Assembly: GCA_019636095.1 (NCBI GenBank)
Contig: JAHBYF010000002.1
Span: forward strand, 248,001-312,000
Source: Hyphomonadaceae bacterium
GTDB taxonomy: Bacteria; Pseudomonadota; Alphaproteobacteria; Caulobacterales; Aquidulcibacteraceae
DNA: 64,000 nt
Reading direction: 5' to 3'
How positions within the stretch are numbered: position 1 is the first letter of the stretch; the number at the start of each line of letters is the position of its first letter. The notes beneath the pieces were generated by a model that saw only the letters and a program-made list of their open reading frames with translations, did no database searches and was not told the DNA's origin. This document shows positions 27,821-38,086 of the stretch, one piece after another. The position numbers and the translations under genes are program-made.

Positions 27821-28747
27821 ATGAACGTTCGCGCGTGCGCAGTAGTTATCTGGCTATTGGCGTTTCCAGCGTCTGCGCAAACCGGTCCCAGCCAAAATGA
27901 CATCGTTGTACAGGGTGTCAGGCCCGAACAAATTCAGGCGTTTGTGGAACAGGTTGCGATTGCGCCGCCATCGATCGACCAAATTCCGCGCTGGGACGAT
28001 GCCCTCTGCGTGAGCGTCTTGGGTCTCCCTGAGGAGCAAGGGCAGACGATCGTCGATCGCGTGGCTTACCGATCTCAGGCTGTTGGCCTTTCACCGGGGC
28101 AAAGCGGCTGCCGCGCCAACGTTTTCGTTTATTTTGCTGCAGATGCCGGAGGTTTTACGCGCGCACTGTTTGACGAGCGGAAGTCATTGTTCGCCTACTA
28201 TCACGAGGAGCATATCGCCACGCTGGGCAGCGAGGCGCTGCAATCGTTTCTAAGTTCTCCGAGTCCAGTCAGGTGGTGGCACGTGATTCAAACGCGCGGC
28301 GCGGATGGATCTAGGCTGGGAAGTGATCAAGCCGGGAACTCGGCGCCGCCGCCGCCAAGTGAGATGAGGCAACCCGATCCAGACGGCATAACCAATGCGC
28401 AGACCGTGCGTTCTAGCGGGTCGCGGTTGCGCGCCGCCGAGCGTCAGGACTTCAATCGGGTGATCATCGTTGTGGACGGCAACCGCGTGGGTGGTTATCC
28501 GCTCGTGTCCATCGCCGACTACATCGCCATGGTGACCTTGGCGCAGATCGATCCGGCGGCGCAAACGCGCGACTATCCCACCATCCTCAACCTGTTCGCA
28601 GACGATCCCGATTTGGTGTCGTTTGAAATGACCGCGTGGGACACCAGCTATCTTAATGGCCTCTACCAGAGCAGCCGAAACGCTGCGAGCGTCACTCAGC
28701 AAATCCGCGACATCAGCCGGCGGATGTCGGGCGGCGACGAAAACTAG
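27821..28747 (+). CDS. Exported protein of tandem paralog family, copy 2
   Basis: 308 aa. A signal peptide covers residues 1-19 (LLAFPASAQ). It then has NDIVVQGVRPEQ, which is missing from copy 1 and resembles the segment near TonB-receptor plugs, then FVEQVA, RWDDALCVSVLGL, SGCRAN, RWWHV, a Pro-rich linker (PPPPSEM), VIIVVDG, QTRDYPTILNLF and WDTSYLNGLYQSS. The shared motifs and cysteines show common descent with copies 1 and 3. The spacing on both sides (29 and 92 bp) suggests a short operon. Function is unknown. Confidence 0.75.
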   Translation: MNVRACAVVIWLLAFPASAQTGPSQNDIVVQGVRPEQIQAFVEQVAIAPPSIDQIPRWDDALCVSVLGLPEEQGQTIVDRVAYRSQAVGLSPGQSGCRANVFVYFAADAGGFTRALFDERKSLFAYYHEEHIATLGSEALQSFLSSPSPVRWWHVIQTRGADGSRLGSDQAGNSAPPPPSEMRQPDPDGITNAQTVRSSGSRLRAAERQDFNRVIIVVDGNRVGGYPLVSIADYIAMVTLAQIDPAAQTRDYPTILNLFADDPDLVSFEMTAWDTSYLNGLYQSSRNAASVTQQIRDISRRMSGGDEN

Positions 28748-28839
28748 ATGATGATGGTCATGGGATCGGCGGAATCAGCAACTGAACACGAGGGGTGCTT
28801 CAGGTCGTGCTTGAAACGAGCGATGCGAGGGGGTTGTCG

Positions 28840-29760
28840 ATGATCGGCCGTTGCGTTGGGGCTCTGGCCGCAAGTCTGTGCTTCGCCATGTCGGGACAGG
28901 CTCAGGCGCAGGACTCGCCGCCAGAGAATGATGTCGTCGTGGTGGGCGACCGCCTTGAAGAGATGGTGCGCAGTTTTGTCGGCGAAGTCGCGGTCGCGCC
29001 AGGGGCCGAACGGCAGATGGCGCGTTGGGATGGTCGTATCTGCCCTCTCGTCGCGGGCTTGCCTGCGCGTCAAATGCAGTACGTTGCGGACAGAATCGCG
29101 CAACGCGCCCACCAAGTTGGCATTCGCACCGACGGTCCGGGCTGCAAAGCCAATATCCTAATATTCGTAACGCCAGACGCGAGTCGGCTCGCAACCGGTA
29201 TCGTCGATGAGTACCGCAACATGGTGGCATACTATTCGACCAATGGTGTGCACACTCTGGGGCGCGGGCCCCTTGAAGATTTCAGTACTTCGACCGCACC
29301 TGTGCGGTGGTGGCACGTCAACCAGACGGTTTCGGCGGACGGCCAAGAACTGGGCGGCGACACCAATGGCGGCTCGACGGTGATGCAAGGGGGGTCGCCT
29401 CCAAGCCACCTACGGCGAGCCACACGGCAGGACTTCCTGCGGGTGTTGATTATCGTGGACGCGCGCCAAGCCCAGGGGGTCCAATTCCAGGCGCTTGCCG
29501 ACTATTTGGCGATGGTGTCCCTGGCTCAATTGGACCCAAACGGACAAACCGCCGGGCTCCCTACGATCCTCAACCTTTTCGCAGACCGCGATACCGGCGG
29601 GGTGGTCCCCACGGAGATGACGGAGTGGGATCTGGCGTACTTGGAGGGGCTCTATGCTGCCCGTCGGACAGCCCCGACGGAAATTTGGCAGCAGCGGGAC
29701 ATCGCCAGAACAATGACGGACCACCTTGATCCCGAACGAGCACCAGGCCCGTCCAACTGA
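28840..29760 (+). CDS. Exported protein of tandem paralog family, copy 3
   Basis: 306 aa. A signal peptide spans about residues 1-24 (LAASLCFAMSGQAQAQ). It then has NDVVVVGDRLEE, FVGEVA, RWDGRICPLVAGL, VGIRTDGPGCKAN, RWWHV, a Gly-rich linker, VLIIVDA, LPTILNLF and WDLAYLEGLYAAR. It is closer to copy 2 than copy 1 in the N-terminal NDxVV segment. The ATG at 28840 follows GCGAGGGGG and starts the signal peptide; an in-frame upstream start at 28795 lacks support. A 302-bp spacer separates it from clpX. Confidence 0.75.
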   Translation: MIGRCVGALAASLCFAMSGQAQAQDSPPENDVVVVGDRLEEMVRSFVGEVAVAPGAERQMARWDGRICPLVAGLPARQMQYVADRIAQRAHQVGIRTDGPGCKANILIFVTPDASRLATGIVDEYRNMVAYYSTNGVHTLGRGPLEDFSTSTAPVRWWHVNQTVSADGQELGGDTNGGSTVMQGGSPPSHLRRATRQDFLRVLIIVDARQAQGVQFQALADYLAMVSLAQLDPNGQTAGLPTILNLFADRDTGGVVPTEMTEWDLAYLEGLYAARRTAPTEIWQQRDIARTMTDHLDPERAPGPSN

Positions 29761-30062
29761 GCATCTGTGGATAACACGAGCTTGAACGGCGGCCCGGGGT
29801 AGGCCATCTGGGGCTGCAGTGGGGTGATTTTCGCCCAAAGCGCGAGCTTTTCCTGGGAACGGGGTGCTGTGGCGTGCGTGCGCGCCTTGCGGCCTCATCC
29901 TTGCTATGATCGTATTTGCTGAGCCGGGGTGGCCGGGCGGTGCAACGTTTTTGAAAGGGATCGTGGTCAACCATCGGTTATGGGGGAGATATCGGGGGAC
30001 ATGAGCCCGCCGCTTTCAGTCCCTATATGTTTGGTCCCAGACGGCCCCTTGAAGGATCGCGT
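29761..30062 (+). other. Intergenic region upstream of clpX
   Basis: Here lies no open gene. It should hold the clpX promoter. TATGAT at 29905-29910 could be a -10 element, but I see no matching -35. I see no strong hairpin and no CtrA-type TTAA-N7-TTAA site. Confidence 0.5.
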
Positions 30063-31331
<1,269 letters not shown>

Positions 31332-31356
31332 GCGTCTCGCCTGATTTGAAATTTCG

Positions 31357-31386
31357 AAGGCCCCGCTCCTCGGAGCGGGGCCTTTT
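31357..31386 (+). terminator. Intrinsic terminator of clpX
   Basis: AAGGCCCCGCTC pairs with GAGCGGGGCCTT around a 4-nt loop (CTCG), followed by TTTT. Confidence 0.93.
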
Positions 31387-31578
31387 CATGTGGGTTGGCG
31401 GGGCGATTGAAGTGGAGCCCCGGCGATCCCATGTATCGCGCGCGGAACGGGGGATTTCAGGCCGTTTGCGCAACGTGAATCCCAACTGAACGTTAGGAAG
31501 AATCGTCCGCAATCCAGGTTGGAGTGCGCCCGGAACCTTGGTCTGGTTCGCGTTCCACATGGACGTGTCTGGCCAACA

Positions 31579-31609
31579 CTTGAAGCGGCCCCCGAACGCT
31601 TCCACATTT
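31579..31609 (+). promoter_or_regulatory. Possible RpoH (heat-shock) promoter of lon
   Basis: CTTGAAG at 31579-31585 resembles the sigma-32 -35 box and CCACATTT at 31602-31609 the -10 box, with 16 bp between them, slightly longer than usual. It is about 65 bp before the lon start, where lon is often heat-inducible. Confidence 0.3.
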
Positions 31610-31674
31610 TCATCCGTTGAGCCGGACGCTCGCGGGCTCTCTTAGACGCAAGCCGTTCGGCAAAGGAGCAATAG

Positions 31675-34077
31675 ATGGCCGAGAGCCGTACCTTCCCAGT
31701 CCTGCCGCTTCGCGACATCGTCGTGTATCCGAAGATGGCGGCGCCGCTGTTCGTGGGCCGCGAGAAATCGGTGCGCGCACTCGACGAAGTGATGCGCAAG
31801 GACAAACAGATTTTGCTCGCCGCGCAGATGGATGCATCCGAGGACGAGCCAACGACCGATCGCATTTTCACTGTCGGCACGGTTGCGACGGTTGTGCAAT
31901 TGCTCAAGCTGCCGGACGGCACGGTGCGCGTGCTTGTTGAAGGCGCCTACCGGGCGAGGATCACGAACTTCCAGGAAAACGACAGCTACTTCGAAGCAGA
32001 AGCCGAAGAGTTGCCGGATGAGAATGCTGATACGCCCGAAGCGCGCGCGGTCGCACGCGCGGTTGTGGATCAGTGGGACAACTACACAAAGCTGTCGCGG
32101 AAGACACAGCCTGAAGTTCAACAAACGGTAAGCCAGATTGCTGAGCCATCGCGTCTGGCGGACAGCGTCGCCGGCCATCTGAGCATCAAGATTCCAGACA
32201 AACAGGCTCTACTTGAACTCGCGGACGTCCCGCAGCGTTTGGAGCGCATCCTTTCGCTGATCGAAGGCGAAGTCGGCATGCTGCAGGTTGAGCGGAAGAT
32301 CCGCAATCGCGTGAAGCGTCAGATGGAGAAGACGCAACGCGAGTATTATTTGAATGAGCAGATGAAGGCGATCCAGCGCGAGCTGGGTGACGGCGACGAG
32401 GGCCGCGAAGACATCGCCGAACTGGAAAACCGAATCAAGAACACGAAGCTTTCGAAAGAGGCCAAAACCAAGGCCGAAGCGGAGATGAAGAAGCTCCGTC
32501 AGATGTCGCCGATGAGCGCGGAATCGACGGTTGTGCGCAATTATCTCGATTGGCTGCTGTCGTTGCCATGGGGCGCCAAGAAGAAGGTCAAGAAGGACAT
32601 CGACGCTGCGCAAGCGGTGCTCGACGAGGATCACTATGGCCTCGACAAGGTCAAGGACCGCATTCTCGAATATCTCGCTGTCCAGGCGCGGACGAACAAG
32701 CTGCGTGGCCCGATCCTCTGCCTCGTCGGACCTCCGGGCGTCGGCAAGACCTCGCTAGGCCGTTCGATCGCAAAGGCGACAGGACGTGATTTCGTGCGCA
32801 TGTCGCTCGGCGGCGTGCGCGATGAAGCGGAAATCCGTGGACACCGGCGCACCTACATCGGCTCGATGCCGGGGCGTGTCATTCAGTCAATGAAGAAGGC
32901 GAAGACACAGAATCCACTCTTCCTTCTCGACGAAATCGACAAGTTGGGCGCTGATTATCGCGGCGATCCGGCCGCGGCGTTGCTCGAAGTGTTGGACCCC
33001 GAACAGAACTCCACGTTCAACGACCACTATCTTGAAGTGGATTACGATCTCTCGGACGTGCTGTTCATCACCACGGCAAACAGTCTCAACATGCCTCAGC
33101 CTTTGCTGGACCGGATGGAGATCATCCGTATCCCTGGCTATACCGAGGATGAGAAGCTTGAGATCGCCAAGCGCCACCTGCTGCCAAAGCAGTACGAGAA
33201 CAACGGTCTGAAGAAGAACGAGTTCAGCGTTTCGGAAGACGCGCTGCGTGATCTCATCCGGCGCTACACGCGCGAAGCCGGTGTCCGTTCGCTTGAGCGC
33301 GAAATTGGCAACTTGGCGCGCAAGGCTGTGCGAGAGCTTGAGCAGAAAAAAGCGACGAAAGTCGAGATTACCGCCCAAAACCTGCCGGACTACGCCGGCG
33401 TTTGGAAGTTTCGTTTCGGCGAGACGGACGCTGACGATCAAATCGGTGTGGTGACTGGCCTGGCTTGGACCGAAGTCGGTGGCGATCTGCTCACCATCGA
33501 AGCTGTTTCGATGCCGGGCAAAGGCTCAATGACTGTCACCGGCAATCTGCGCGACGTGATGAAGGAGTCGATCTCCGCCGCTTCGTCGTACGTGCGCTCG
33601 CGTTCGATCCAGTTCGGGGTGAAGCCGCCGGTGTTCCGTTCGCGTGACATTCACGTGCACGTGCCGGAAGGCGCGACGCCAAAGGATGGCCCGTCCGCGG
33701 GTGTGGCGATGGCGACGGCCATTGTCTCTGTGCTGACGCAAAATCCGATCCGCAAGGATATCGCCATGACCGGCGAGATCACTCTGCGCGGGCGGGTGCT
33801 GCCGATCGGCGGTCTCAAGGAAAAGCTCCTCGCGGCGCTTCGCGGCGGCGTGAAAACGGTGCTGATCCCGAAGGACAACGAGAAGGACCTCGCCGACATC
33901 CCCGACAACGTGAAGGTGGGGCTGGACATCGTGCCGGTCTCCACGGTCGATGAAGTGCTGAAGCGCGCGCTCACGCGTCCGCTGACGCCGATCGAATGGT
34001 CGGAGGAGGACGAGTTGGCCGAGACCCGCCGCGCCGAAGGCGGCGGAGATGGCGGCGAGGGCGCACGCCCCCATTAA
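31675..34077 (+). CDS. lon: ATP-dependent protease Lon
   Basis: 800 aa cytoplasmic AAA+ protease. The N-terminal LON substrate-binding domain spans about 1-200, a coiled coil about 200-290, and the AAA+ module has Walker A GPPGVGKTS near residue 351 and Walker B LFLLDEIDKLG. The proteolytic domain has the Ser-Lys dyad: Ser in DGPSAGVAMA near 674 and Lys in GGLKEKLLAA near 717. It degrades misfolded and regulatory proteins. The ATG at 31675 gives the family start (FPVLPLRDIVVYP). Confidence 0.97.
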   Translation: MAESRTFPVLPLRDIVVYPKMAAPLFVGREKSVRALDEVMRKDKQILLAAQMDASEDEPTTDRIFTVGTVATVVQLLKLPDGTVRVLVEGAYRARITNFQENDSYFEAEAEELPDENADTPEARAVARAVVDQWDNYTKLSRKTQPEVQQTVSQIAEPSRLADSVAGHLSIKIPDKQALLELADVPQRLERILSLIEGEVGMLQVERKIRNRVKRQMEKTQREYYLNEQMKAIQRELGDGDEGREDIAELENRIKNTKLSKEAKTKAEAEMKKLRQMSPMSAESTVVRNYLDWLLSLPWGAKKKVKKDIDAAQAVLDEDHYGLDKVKDRILEYLAVQARTNKLRGPILCLVGPPGVGKTSLGRSIAKATGRDFVRMSLGGVRDEAEIRGHRRTYIGSMPGRVIQSMKKAKTQNPLFLLDEIDKLGADYRGDPAAALLEVLDPEQNSTFNDHYLEVDYDLSDVLFITTANSLNMPQPLLDRMEIIRIPGYTEDEKLEIAKRHLLPKQYENNGLKKNEFSVSEDALRDLIRRYTREAGVRSLEREIGNLARKAVRELEQKKATKVEITAQNLPDYAGVWKFRFGETDADDQIGVVTGLAWTEVGGDLLTIEAVSMPGKGSMTVTGNLRDVMKESISAASSYVRSRSIQFGVKPPVFRSRDIHVHVPEGATPKDGPSAGVAMATAIVSVLTQNPIRKDIAMTGEITLRGRVLPIGGLKEKLLAALRGGVKTVLIPKDNEKDLADIPDNVKVGLDIVPVSTVDEVLKRALTRPLTPIEWSEEDELAETRRAEGGGDGGEGARPH

Positions 34078-34214
34078 AAGGGCCGTGGGAACTCGTTTTC
34101 GCAACGCAACAATGCCGCGTTTTGCTTGGCGCTAGGGGCAAATGCTCCTAGCGTCCCGCATGATGCAGCCGGAATCGGCGCGTAGTTCTCCAAGCGGGAT
34201 AGGGGCTTTTCCTG

Positions 34215-34484
34215 ATGAATAAAGCAGAGTTTGTTGCAGACGTATCCGAACGCCTCGGCGAGTCTAAGCAACGTGGCGAAGAAGTCGTCAACGCGGTGTT
34301 CGAGGCTCTCACGGCCGCTCTGAAGCGCGGCGACGAAGTGCGGCTGCCGCAGTTTGGCGTGTTCCTGGTCTCTGAAACCAAGGAACGTAAGGCTCGCAAC
34401 CCGCAGACCGGCGAAGAGGTGGTGGTGCCGGCAGGTAAGCGGCCCAAATTTCGTGCGGGCAAGGCGCTCAAGGAAGCGATCTGA
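34215..34484 (+). CDS. hup: HU-family DNA-binding protein
   Basis: 89 aa nucleoid protein. It has MNKAEFVADVSERL at the N-terminus, the beta-arm region with FGVFLVSETKERKARNPQTG and the DNA-contacting proline motif RNPQTG. It bends DNA as a dimer. It lies 137 bp after lon, the same order as in many proteobacteria, and is followed by a terminator hairpin. Confidence 0.95.
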   Translation: MNKAEFVADVSERLGESKQRGEEVVNAVFEALTAALKRGDEVRLPQFGVFLVSETKERKARNPQTGEEVVVPAGKRPKFRAGKALKEAI

Positions 34485-34505
34485 GCCTATCGCGATAAAG
34501 TGCGA

Positions 34506-34532
34506 AGGGGCGGCTCTGACGGGCCGCCCTTT
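34506..34532 (+). terminator. Intrinsic terminator after hup
   Basis: GGGCGGC (34508-34514) pairs with GCCGCCC (34523-34529) around an 8-nt loop, flanked by AAG and TTT. Confidence 0.8.
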
Positions 34533-34579
34533 CCATTTGGGGCGCGGCCGTGTAGCCACCGCGAACGAGGTGACGGGAA

Positions 34580-34885
34580 ATGCTGGCGAAAATCTACCGC
34601 CCTGCGAAGAACGCAATGCAGTCGGGGAAAGCGGCCACCAAGCGGTGGCAGCTTGAGTTCGTCTTAGCGGCCGCACCACACCCGGACGCGCTCATGGGCT
34701 GGATCAGCGGCGCCGATACAAACGGCCAAGTGCGGATGACCTTCGACACTAAAGAGGAAGCCATCGCATTCGCACGCAAGCATGCCATTCCCCATCAGGT
34801 GGTTGAGCCTCCCGAAGCGAAGCGTCAGATCAAAGCCTACAGCGACAACTTCGCCTTCAAACGCCGCGAGCCTTGGTCGCACTAG
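34580..34885 (+). CDS. Complex I accessory subunit, NDUFS4-like
   Basis: 101 aa. It has AKIYRPAKNAMQSGKA at the N-terminus, WISGADTNGQVRMTFDTKEEAIAFARK in the middle and a C-terminal YSDNFAFKRREPWSH, the pattern of the mitochondrial 18-kDa (NDUFS4/AQDQ) subunit that alphaproteobacteria share with mitochondria. It stabilises the NADH-dehydrogenase module. The main nuo operon is not in this window. It ends 3 bp before the tRNA-Arg 3' end, in convergent orientation. Confidence 0.88.
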   Translation: MLAKIYRPAKNAMQSGKAATKRWQLEFVLAAAPHPDALMGWISGADTNGQVRMTFDTKEEAIAFARKHAIPHQVVEPPEAKRQIKAYSDNFAFKRREPWSH

Positions 34886-34888
34886 GCA

Positions 34889-34965
34889 TGGCGACCCCGG
34901 CGTGACTCGAACACGCAACCGTCCGCTTAGAAGGCGGATGCTCTATCCAGTTGAGCTACGGGGCC
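34889..34965 (-). tRNA. tRNA-Arg (UCU anticodon)
   Basis: 77 nt with encoded CCA. On the minus strand the acceptor stem is GGCCCCG / CGGGGTC with one G-T pair. The anticodon stem TCCGC / GCGGA holds loop CTTCTAA, so the anticodon is UCU. The T-arm has GTTCGAGTC. Confidence 0.95.
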
Positions 34966-34996
34966 TTGCGAACAGGGCTCTTACACGTGAGCGCTC

Positions 34997-35857
34997 TTAG
35001 TCGCCAGTGACGACGTTAGTGTCTGGATGGCCGCCCCATTCGGTCCAGGAGCCGTCGTACACTGCGGCATCCCATCTACCGGTGCGTGCGAGCGCCAACG
35101 CGATAACCGCGGCGGTGATTCCGGACCCACAGCTGCAAATCGGGGCGGCATTGCTACTGAGGCCAGCAGTGTCGAATATTTGCTTGAGTTCGTCCGCCGA
35201 TTTTACGCTCCCATCGCTTTTGAGCAGCACGCCGAATGGAACGTTGAGTGCGCCTTGCATGTGACCAGACCGTAGTCCGGCGCGCGGCTCAGGCGCTTCG
35301 CCTTTGAACCGTGGCGCGGCGCGGGCGTCGAGGATTGGCGTTTTGTTGCCGCCATCGATGGCGCGTTGGACGTCAGCCAGGTTGCGCACGAGGTCATTGC
35401 GTACGCGCGGCGTAAAGTGGCGTTCCATGCGGGTGCGTGGCGCTCCAGTTTCGATCTCGTAGCCTGCGCGTTCCCATGCGGGAAATCCGCCATCCAGCAC
35501 GGCTACGTCTTCATGCCCGAAAACGCGAAATGTCCACCAAACGCGCGCCGCGCTCATCAGGCCATAATTGTCGTAGACGATGACGCGGGCGCCGTCGCCG
35601 ACGCCAGCCTTTTTCATCCGCGACGCAAATTTCTCCGGCGGCGGCAACATGTGCGGCAGATCGCTGGAGGTATCCGCGATCTCGTCGATGTCGAAGAAGA
35701 TCGCGCCGGGTATGCGGCGTTCCGCGTAGAGCGCCTTCGCATCACGCGGGTCGCTCGGCATGAACCAAGTGGCGTCGATGACGCGGATGTCTGGCGCATC
35801 GAGACGCTCATTTAGCCAAGCCGCAGAAACCAGGGGATCGTCAGGCAAACCGCTCAT
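34997..35857 (-). CDS. sseA: 3-mercaptopyruvate sulfurtransferase
   Basis: 286 aa two-domain rhodanese. The catalytic cysteine in the second domain is in ICSCGSGITA, and the CGSG(V/I)T loop is typical of mercaptopyruvate sulfurtransferase and not of thiosulfate sulfurtransferase (CRKGVTA). It transfers sulfur from 3-mercaptopyruvate to thiols or cyanide. The ATG at 35857 starts MSGLPDDPLVSAAWL; an upstream ATG at 35893 adds 12 unconserved residues. Confidence 0.88.
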   Translation of the reverse strand: MSGLPDDPLVSAAWLNERLDAPDIRVIDATWFMPSDPRDAKALYAERRIPGAIFFDIDEIADTSSDLPHMLPPPEKFASRMKKAGVGDGARVIVYDNYGLMSAARVWWTFRVFGHEDVAVLDGGFPAWERAGYEIETGAPRTRMERHFTPRVRNDLVRNLADVQRAIDGGNKTPILDARAAPRFKGEAPEPRAGLRSGHMQGALNVPFGVLLKSDGSVKSADELKQIFDTAGLSSNAAPICSCGSGITAAVIALALARTGRWDAAVYDGSWTEWGGHPDTNVVTGD

Positions 35858-35911
35858 GTGTCCAACGCTAAGCCGCTCTACGCAGCGCTTCAACCACGCA
35901 GGCGCGAAAGG

Positions 35912-37171
35912 TTAGGCCGGTTTGGCCAATTCCAGCTGCACGACATCGGTGCGTCCCGTACGGAAACCAGCTTCGCAATAGCTTAGGTAGAAAAGCCATA
36001 GCTGCTTGAAGCGTTCATCGAAGCCCATGGCCCGTATATCGCTCCACTTGGCCTTGAAGCGCTTTGCCCATTCGGCGAGCGTTTCAGCGTAGGATTGCCC
36101 AAACGCCTCGGCTTGGCGCCAGACCAGACCGACCTTGGCCGTTTCTTCCTTTAGCCGGTCAATACTCGCTAGCATGCCGCCCGGAAAGACGTAACGTTGG
36201 ATGAAATCGGCGCGCCGCCGGTATTTGTCGAACAACTCATCCTTTATGGTAATGATTTGCAGACCGGCGCGGCCTCCTGGCTTCAAAACGTCGGCGATCT
36301 TGCCGAAATACGCGGGCCAGTATTTCTCTCCGACTGCCTCAAACATCTCGATCGAAGCGACCTTGTCGAATTGGCCTTCGACGTCGCGATAGTCTTGTCG
36401 GCGAATTTCCACGCGATCGGAGAGGCCCGCTTTCTCCATGCGTGTGCGTGCGTACGCAAGTTGCTCGTCGCTAATGGTGATGCCGGTGACCCGTGCGCCG
36501 TACTCGCGCGCCGCGAACTCGGCAAAGCCGCCCCAGCCGCAACCGATTTCGAGAACATGATCGCCGGCCTTGAGGTCGAGATGCTCGGCGAGCGCTTTGT
36601 ACTTCGCACGCTGGCCGGCCTCGAGGTCGCGAACTTGTGCGTCGAAGCGGGCGGAAGAGTACGTCATCGACGCGTCTAGCCACGCGCTGTAGAACGCGTT
36701 GCCGAGATCGTAGTGCGCCAGGATGTTGCGGCGCGACCCGCGCTTGGTGTTGGCGTTCGAAAGATGCCGCAGCCAATGCATCGCCTTGCCGATCGGTCCG
36801 CCCTCCAGCAGGCGCGTAAACCGTTCGACGTTGGAGGCAAGCAATGTGAGCAGGGCGGAGAGATCTTGGCTTTCCCATTCGCCCGCCATCAGGCCTTCGG
36901 CAAAACCGATGTCACCGCTTGTCAGCACGCGGCGGGCGAACTGATAGGAATGGATTCGAAAGTCAACTGATGGACGGTCCCGATCGCCAAACATCAACAT
37001 GCGGCCATCCGGGAGGGTGATGGCCGCCGAACCGCCTCGGAGTTGCAGCAGCGCGAGAAGAACAGCCTTTGCGCTGGCGGGCGCCTTCAAGCCGGCGATC
37101 AGGCCGGAGGTGGCGCGGAGCGACGTTTTCGCCTCTCCGGATGGGACGATCTGGTCAGGCATCACTTGCAT
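35912..37171 (-). CDS. cfa: Cyclopropane-fatty-acyl-phospholipid synthase
   Basis: 419 aa SAM-dependent enzyme that adds a methylene bridge to unsaturated membrane lipid chains. The SAM-binding motif is LEIGCGWGGFAEFAA near residue 207. Other signatures are MTYSSARF, the IEMFEAVGEKYWPAYF catalytic region and the C-terminal QRYVFPGGMLAS. It lies in a run of minus-strand genes (recG, glycosyltransferase, cfa, sseA) with spacers of 44-76 bp, so co-transcription is possible but unproven. ATGs at 37171 and 37162 are both possible starts. Confidence 0.93.
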   Translation of the reverse strand: MQVMPDQIVPSGEAKTSLRATSGLIAGLKAPASAKAVLLALLQLRGGSAAITLPDGRMLMFGDRDRPSVDFRIHSYQFARRVLTSGDIGFAEGLMAGEWESQDLSALLTLLASNVERFTRLLEGGPIGKAMHWLRHLSNANTKRGSRRNILAHYDLGNAFYSAWLDASMTYSSARFDAQVRDLEAGQRAKYKALAEHLDLKAGDHVLEIGCGWGGFAEFAAREYGARVTGITISDEQLAYARTRMEKAGLSDRVEIRRQDYRDVEGQFDKVASIEMFEAVGEKYWPAYFGKIADVLKPGGRAGLQIITIKDELFDKYRRRADFIQRYVFPGGMLASIDRLKEETAKVGLVWRQAEAFGQSYAETLAEWAKRFKAKWSDIRAMGFDERFKQLWLFYLSYCEAGFRTGRTDVVQLELAKPA

Positions 37172-37247
37172 GTAGGCGCAGTCCTCGGGGGATAAAAGCG
37201 CCTTCGCCTTGCGCCTGTTCCATCTACGGACCTTGCGCCGCAGCGGA

Positions 37248-38042
37248 TCAGCCTTTTTTCACATTCCTTTCGTCACGGCGGCGCAGGTAGATTTCGAGCA
37301 TCTTGGCGTCCTTGAGCCAGCGCCCGTGCGCGGCGATGTTGGCCACCGCGAAGCCGTACCAACCTTCGCGCCACAGGCCGCGGCGAACGTAGTGGTTCAG
37401 AAAATAGAATGGCCGCGCGAACAGAAGGCGCAGAGCCACATACCAGAACGATTTCAGCTTCGCGTTCTTGGCGCGGGAAGATGAGGTCTTGTTGAACTTG
37501 TCCTGCAATTGCTCAAGCCCGGTAAACGAGACGTGCAGGATTGGGTGTCTGAACTTACCGACTTTCATCCCTGGCGGAATTTCGAGTTGATCCCAACCTG
37601 CGTGGTCGCGCGCGCGGATCTCACGGCGATCGTAGAAACGATTGCGCTTCACCACGCTCGCATCCCACCATGGCTCGCCCACCGGAGGCTTGGTGACGAG
37701 TTCGAATGTGTAGACAGGACAAGGTGGCTCTTTGCCGCCGGCGAAGAGCGCGCGGATCTCTTCTGCCAACTCTGGTGTAATGATTTCGTCAGCGTCGAGA
37801 TCGAGCATCCAATTGTGCTTCGAAGCGTCCTCACCGAGCCGCTTCTGTTTGCCTCCACCAAGCCACTCGGAAGGCACAACGCGTGCGCCGGCGGCCTCGC
37901 TCAGCGAGATCGTTTTGTCGGTGGAGCCACTATCGATGACGACGACCTCGTCGGCCACCTGCAGCGCCGCCGTGATCACCTCAGCAATCAGGCGCTCTTC
38001 GTTCTTGGCGCGGATGTAACAGGAGATCGGGGGATTGGGCAT
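37248..38042 (-). CDS. Family 2 glycosyltransferase, LPS-core type
   Basis: 264 aa GT2 enzyme. It begins ISCYIRAKNEERLIAEVI, has DEVVVIDSGSTDKT for nucleotide-sugar binding, and DLDADEI as the metal-binding DxD equivalent. The overall pattern with WYGFAVANIAAHGRWLKDAKMLEIYLRRRD at the end resembles WaaE/KdtX, which adds a sugar to the inner LPS core. Donor and acceptor are not readable from the sequence. It should act at the cytoplasmic face of the inner membrane. Confidence 0.82.
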   Translation of the reverse strand: MPNPPISCYIRAKNEERLIAEVITAALQVADEVVVIDSGSTDKTISLSEAAGARVVPSEWLGGGKQKRLGEDASKHNWMLDLDADEIITPELAEEIRALFAGGKEPPCPVYTFELVTKPPVGEPWWDASVVKRNRFYDRREIRARDHAGWDQLEIPPGMKVGKFRHPILHVSFTGLEQLQDKFNKTSSSRAKNAKLKSFWYVALRLLFARPFYFLNHYVRRGLWREGWYGFAVANIAAHGRWLKDAKMLEIYLRRRDERNVKKG

Positions 38043-38086
38043 CGGTGGCGCCTGAGAACCCTACACGGCGGCAAAACGCAAGTGAG

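Larger units (their letters stand above)
31332..31674 (+). other. Intergenic region between clpX and lon
   Basis: This 343-bp stretch has no gene. It holds the clpX terminator (31357-31386) and, near its right end, the possible heat-shock promoter of lon (31579-31609). Nothing else is evident. Confidence 0.6.
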
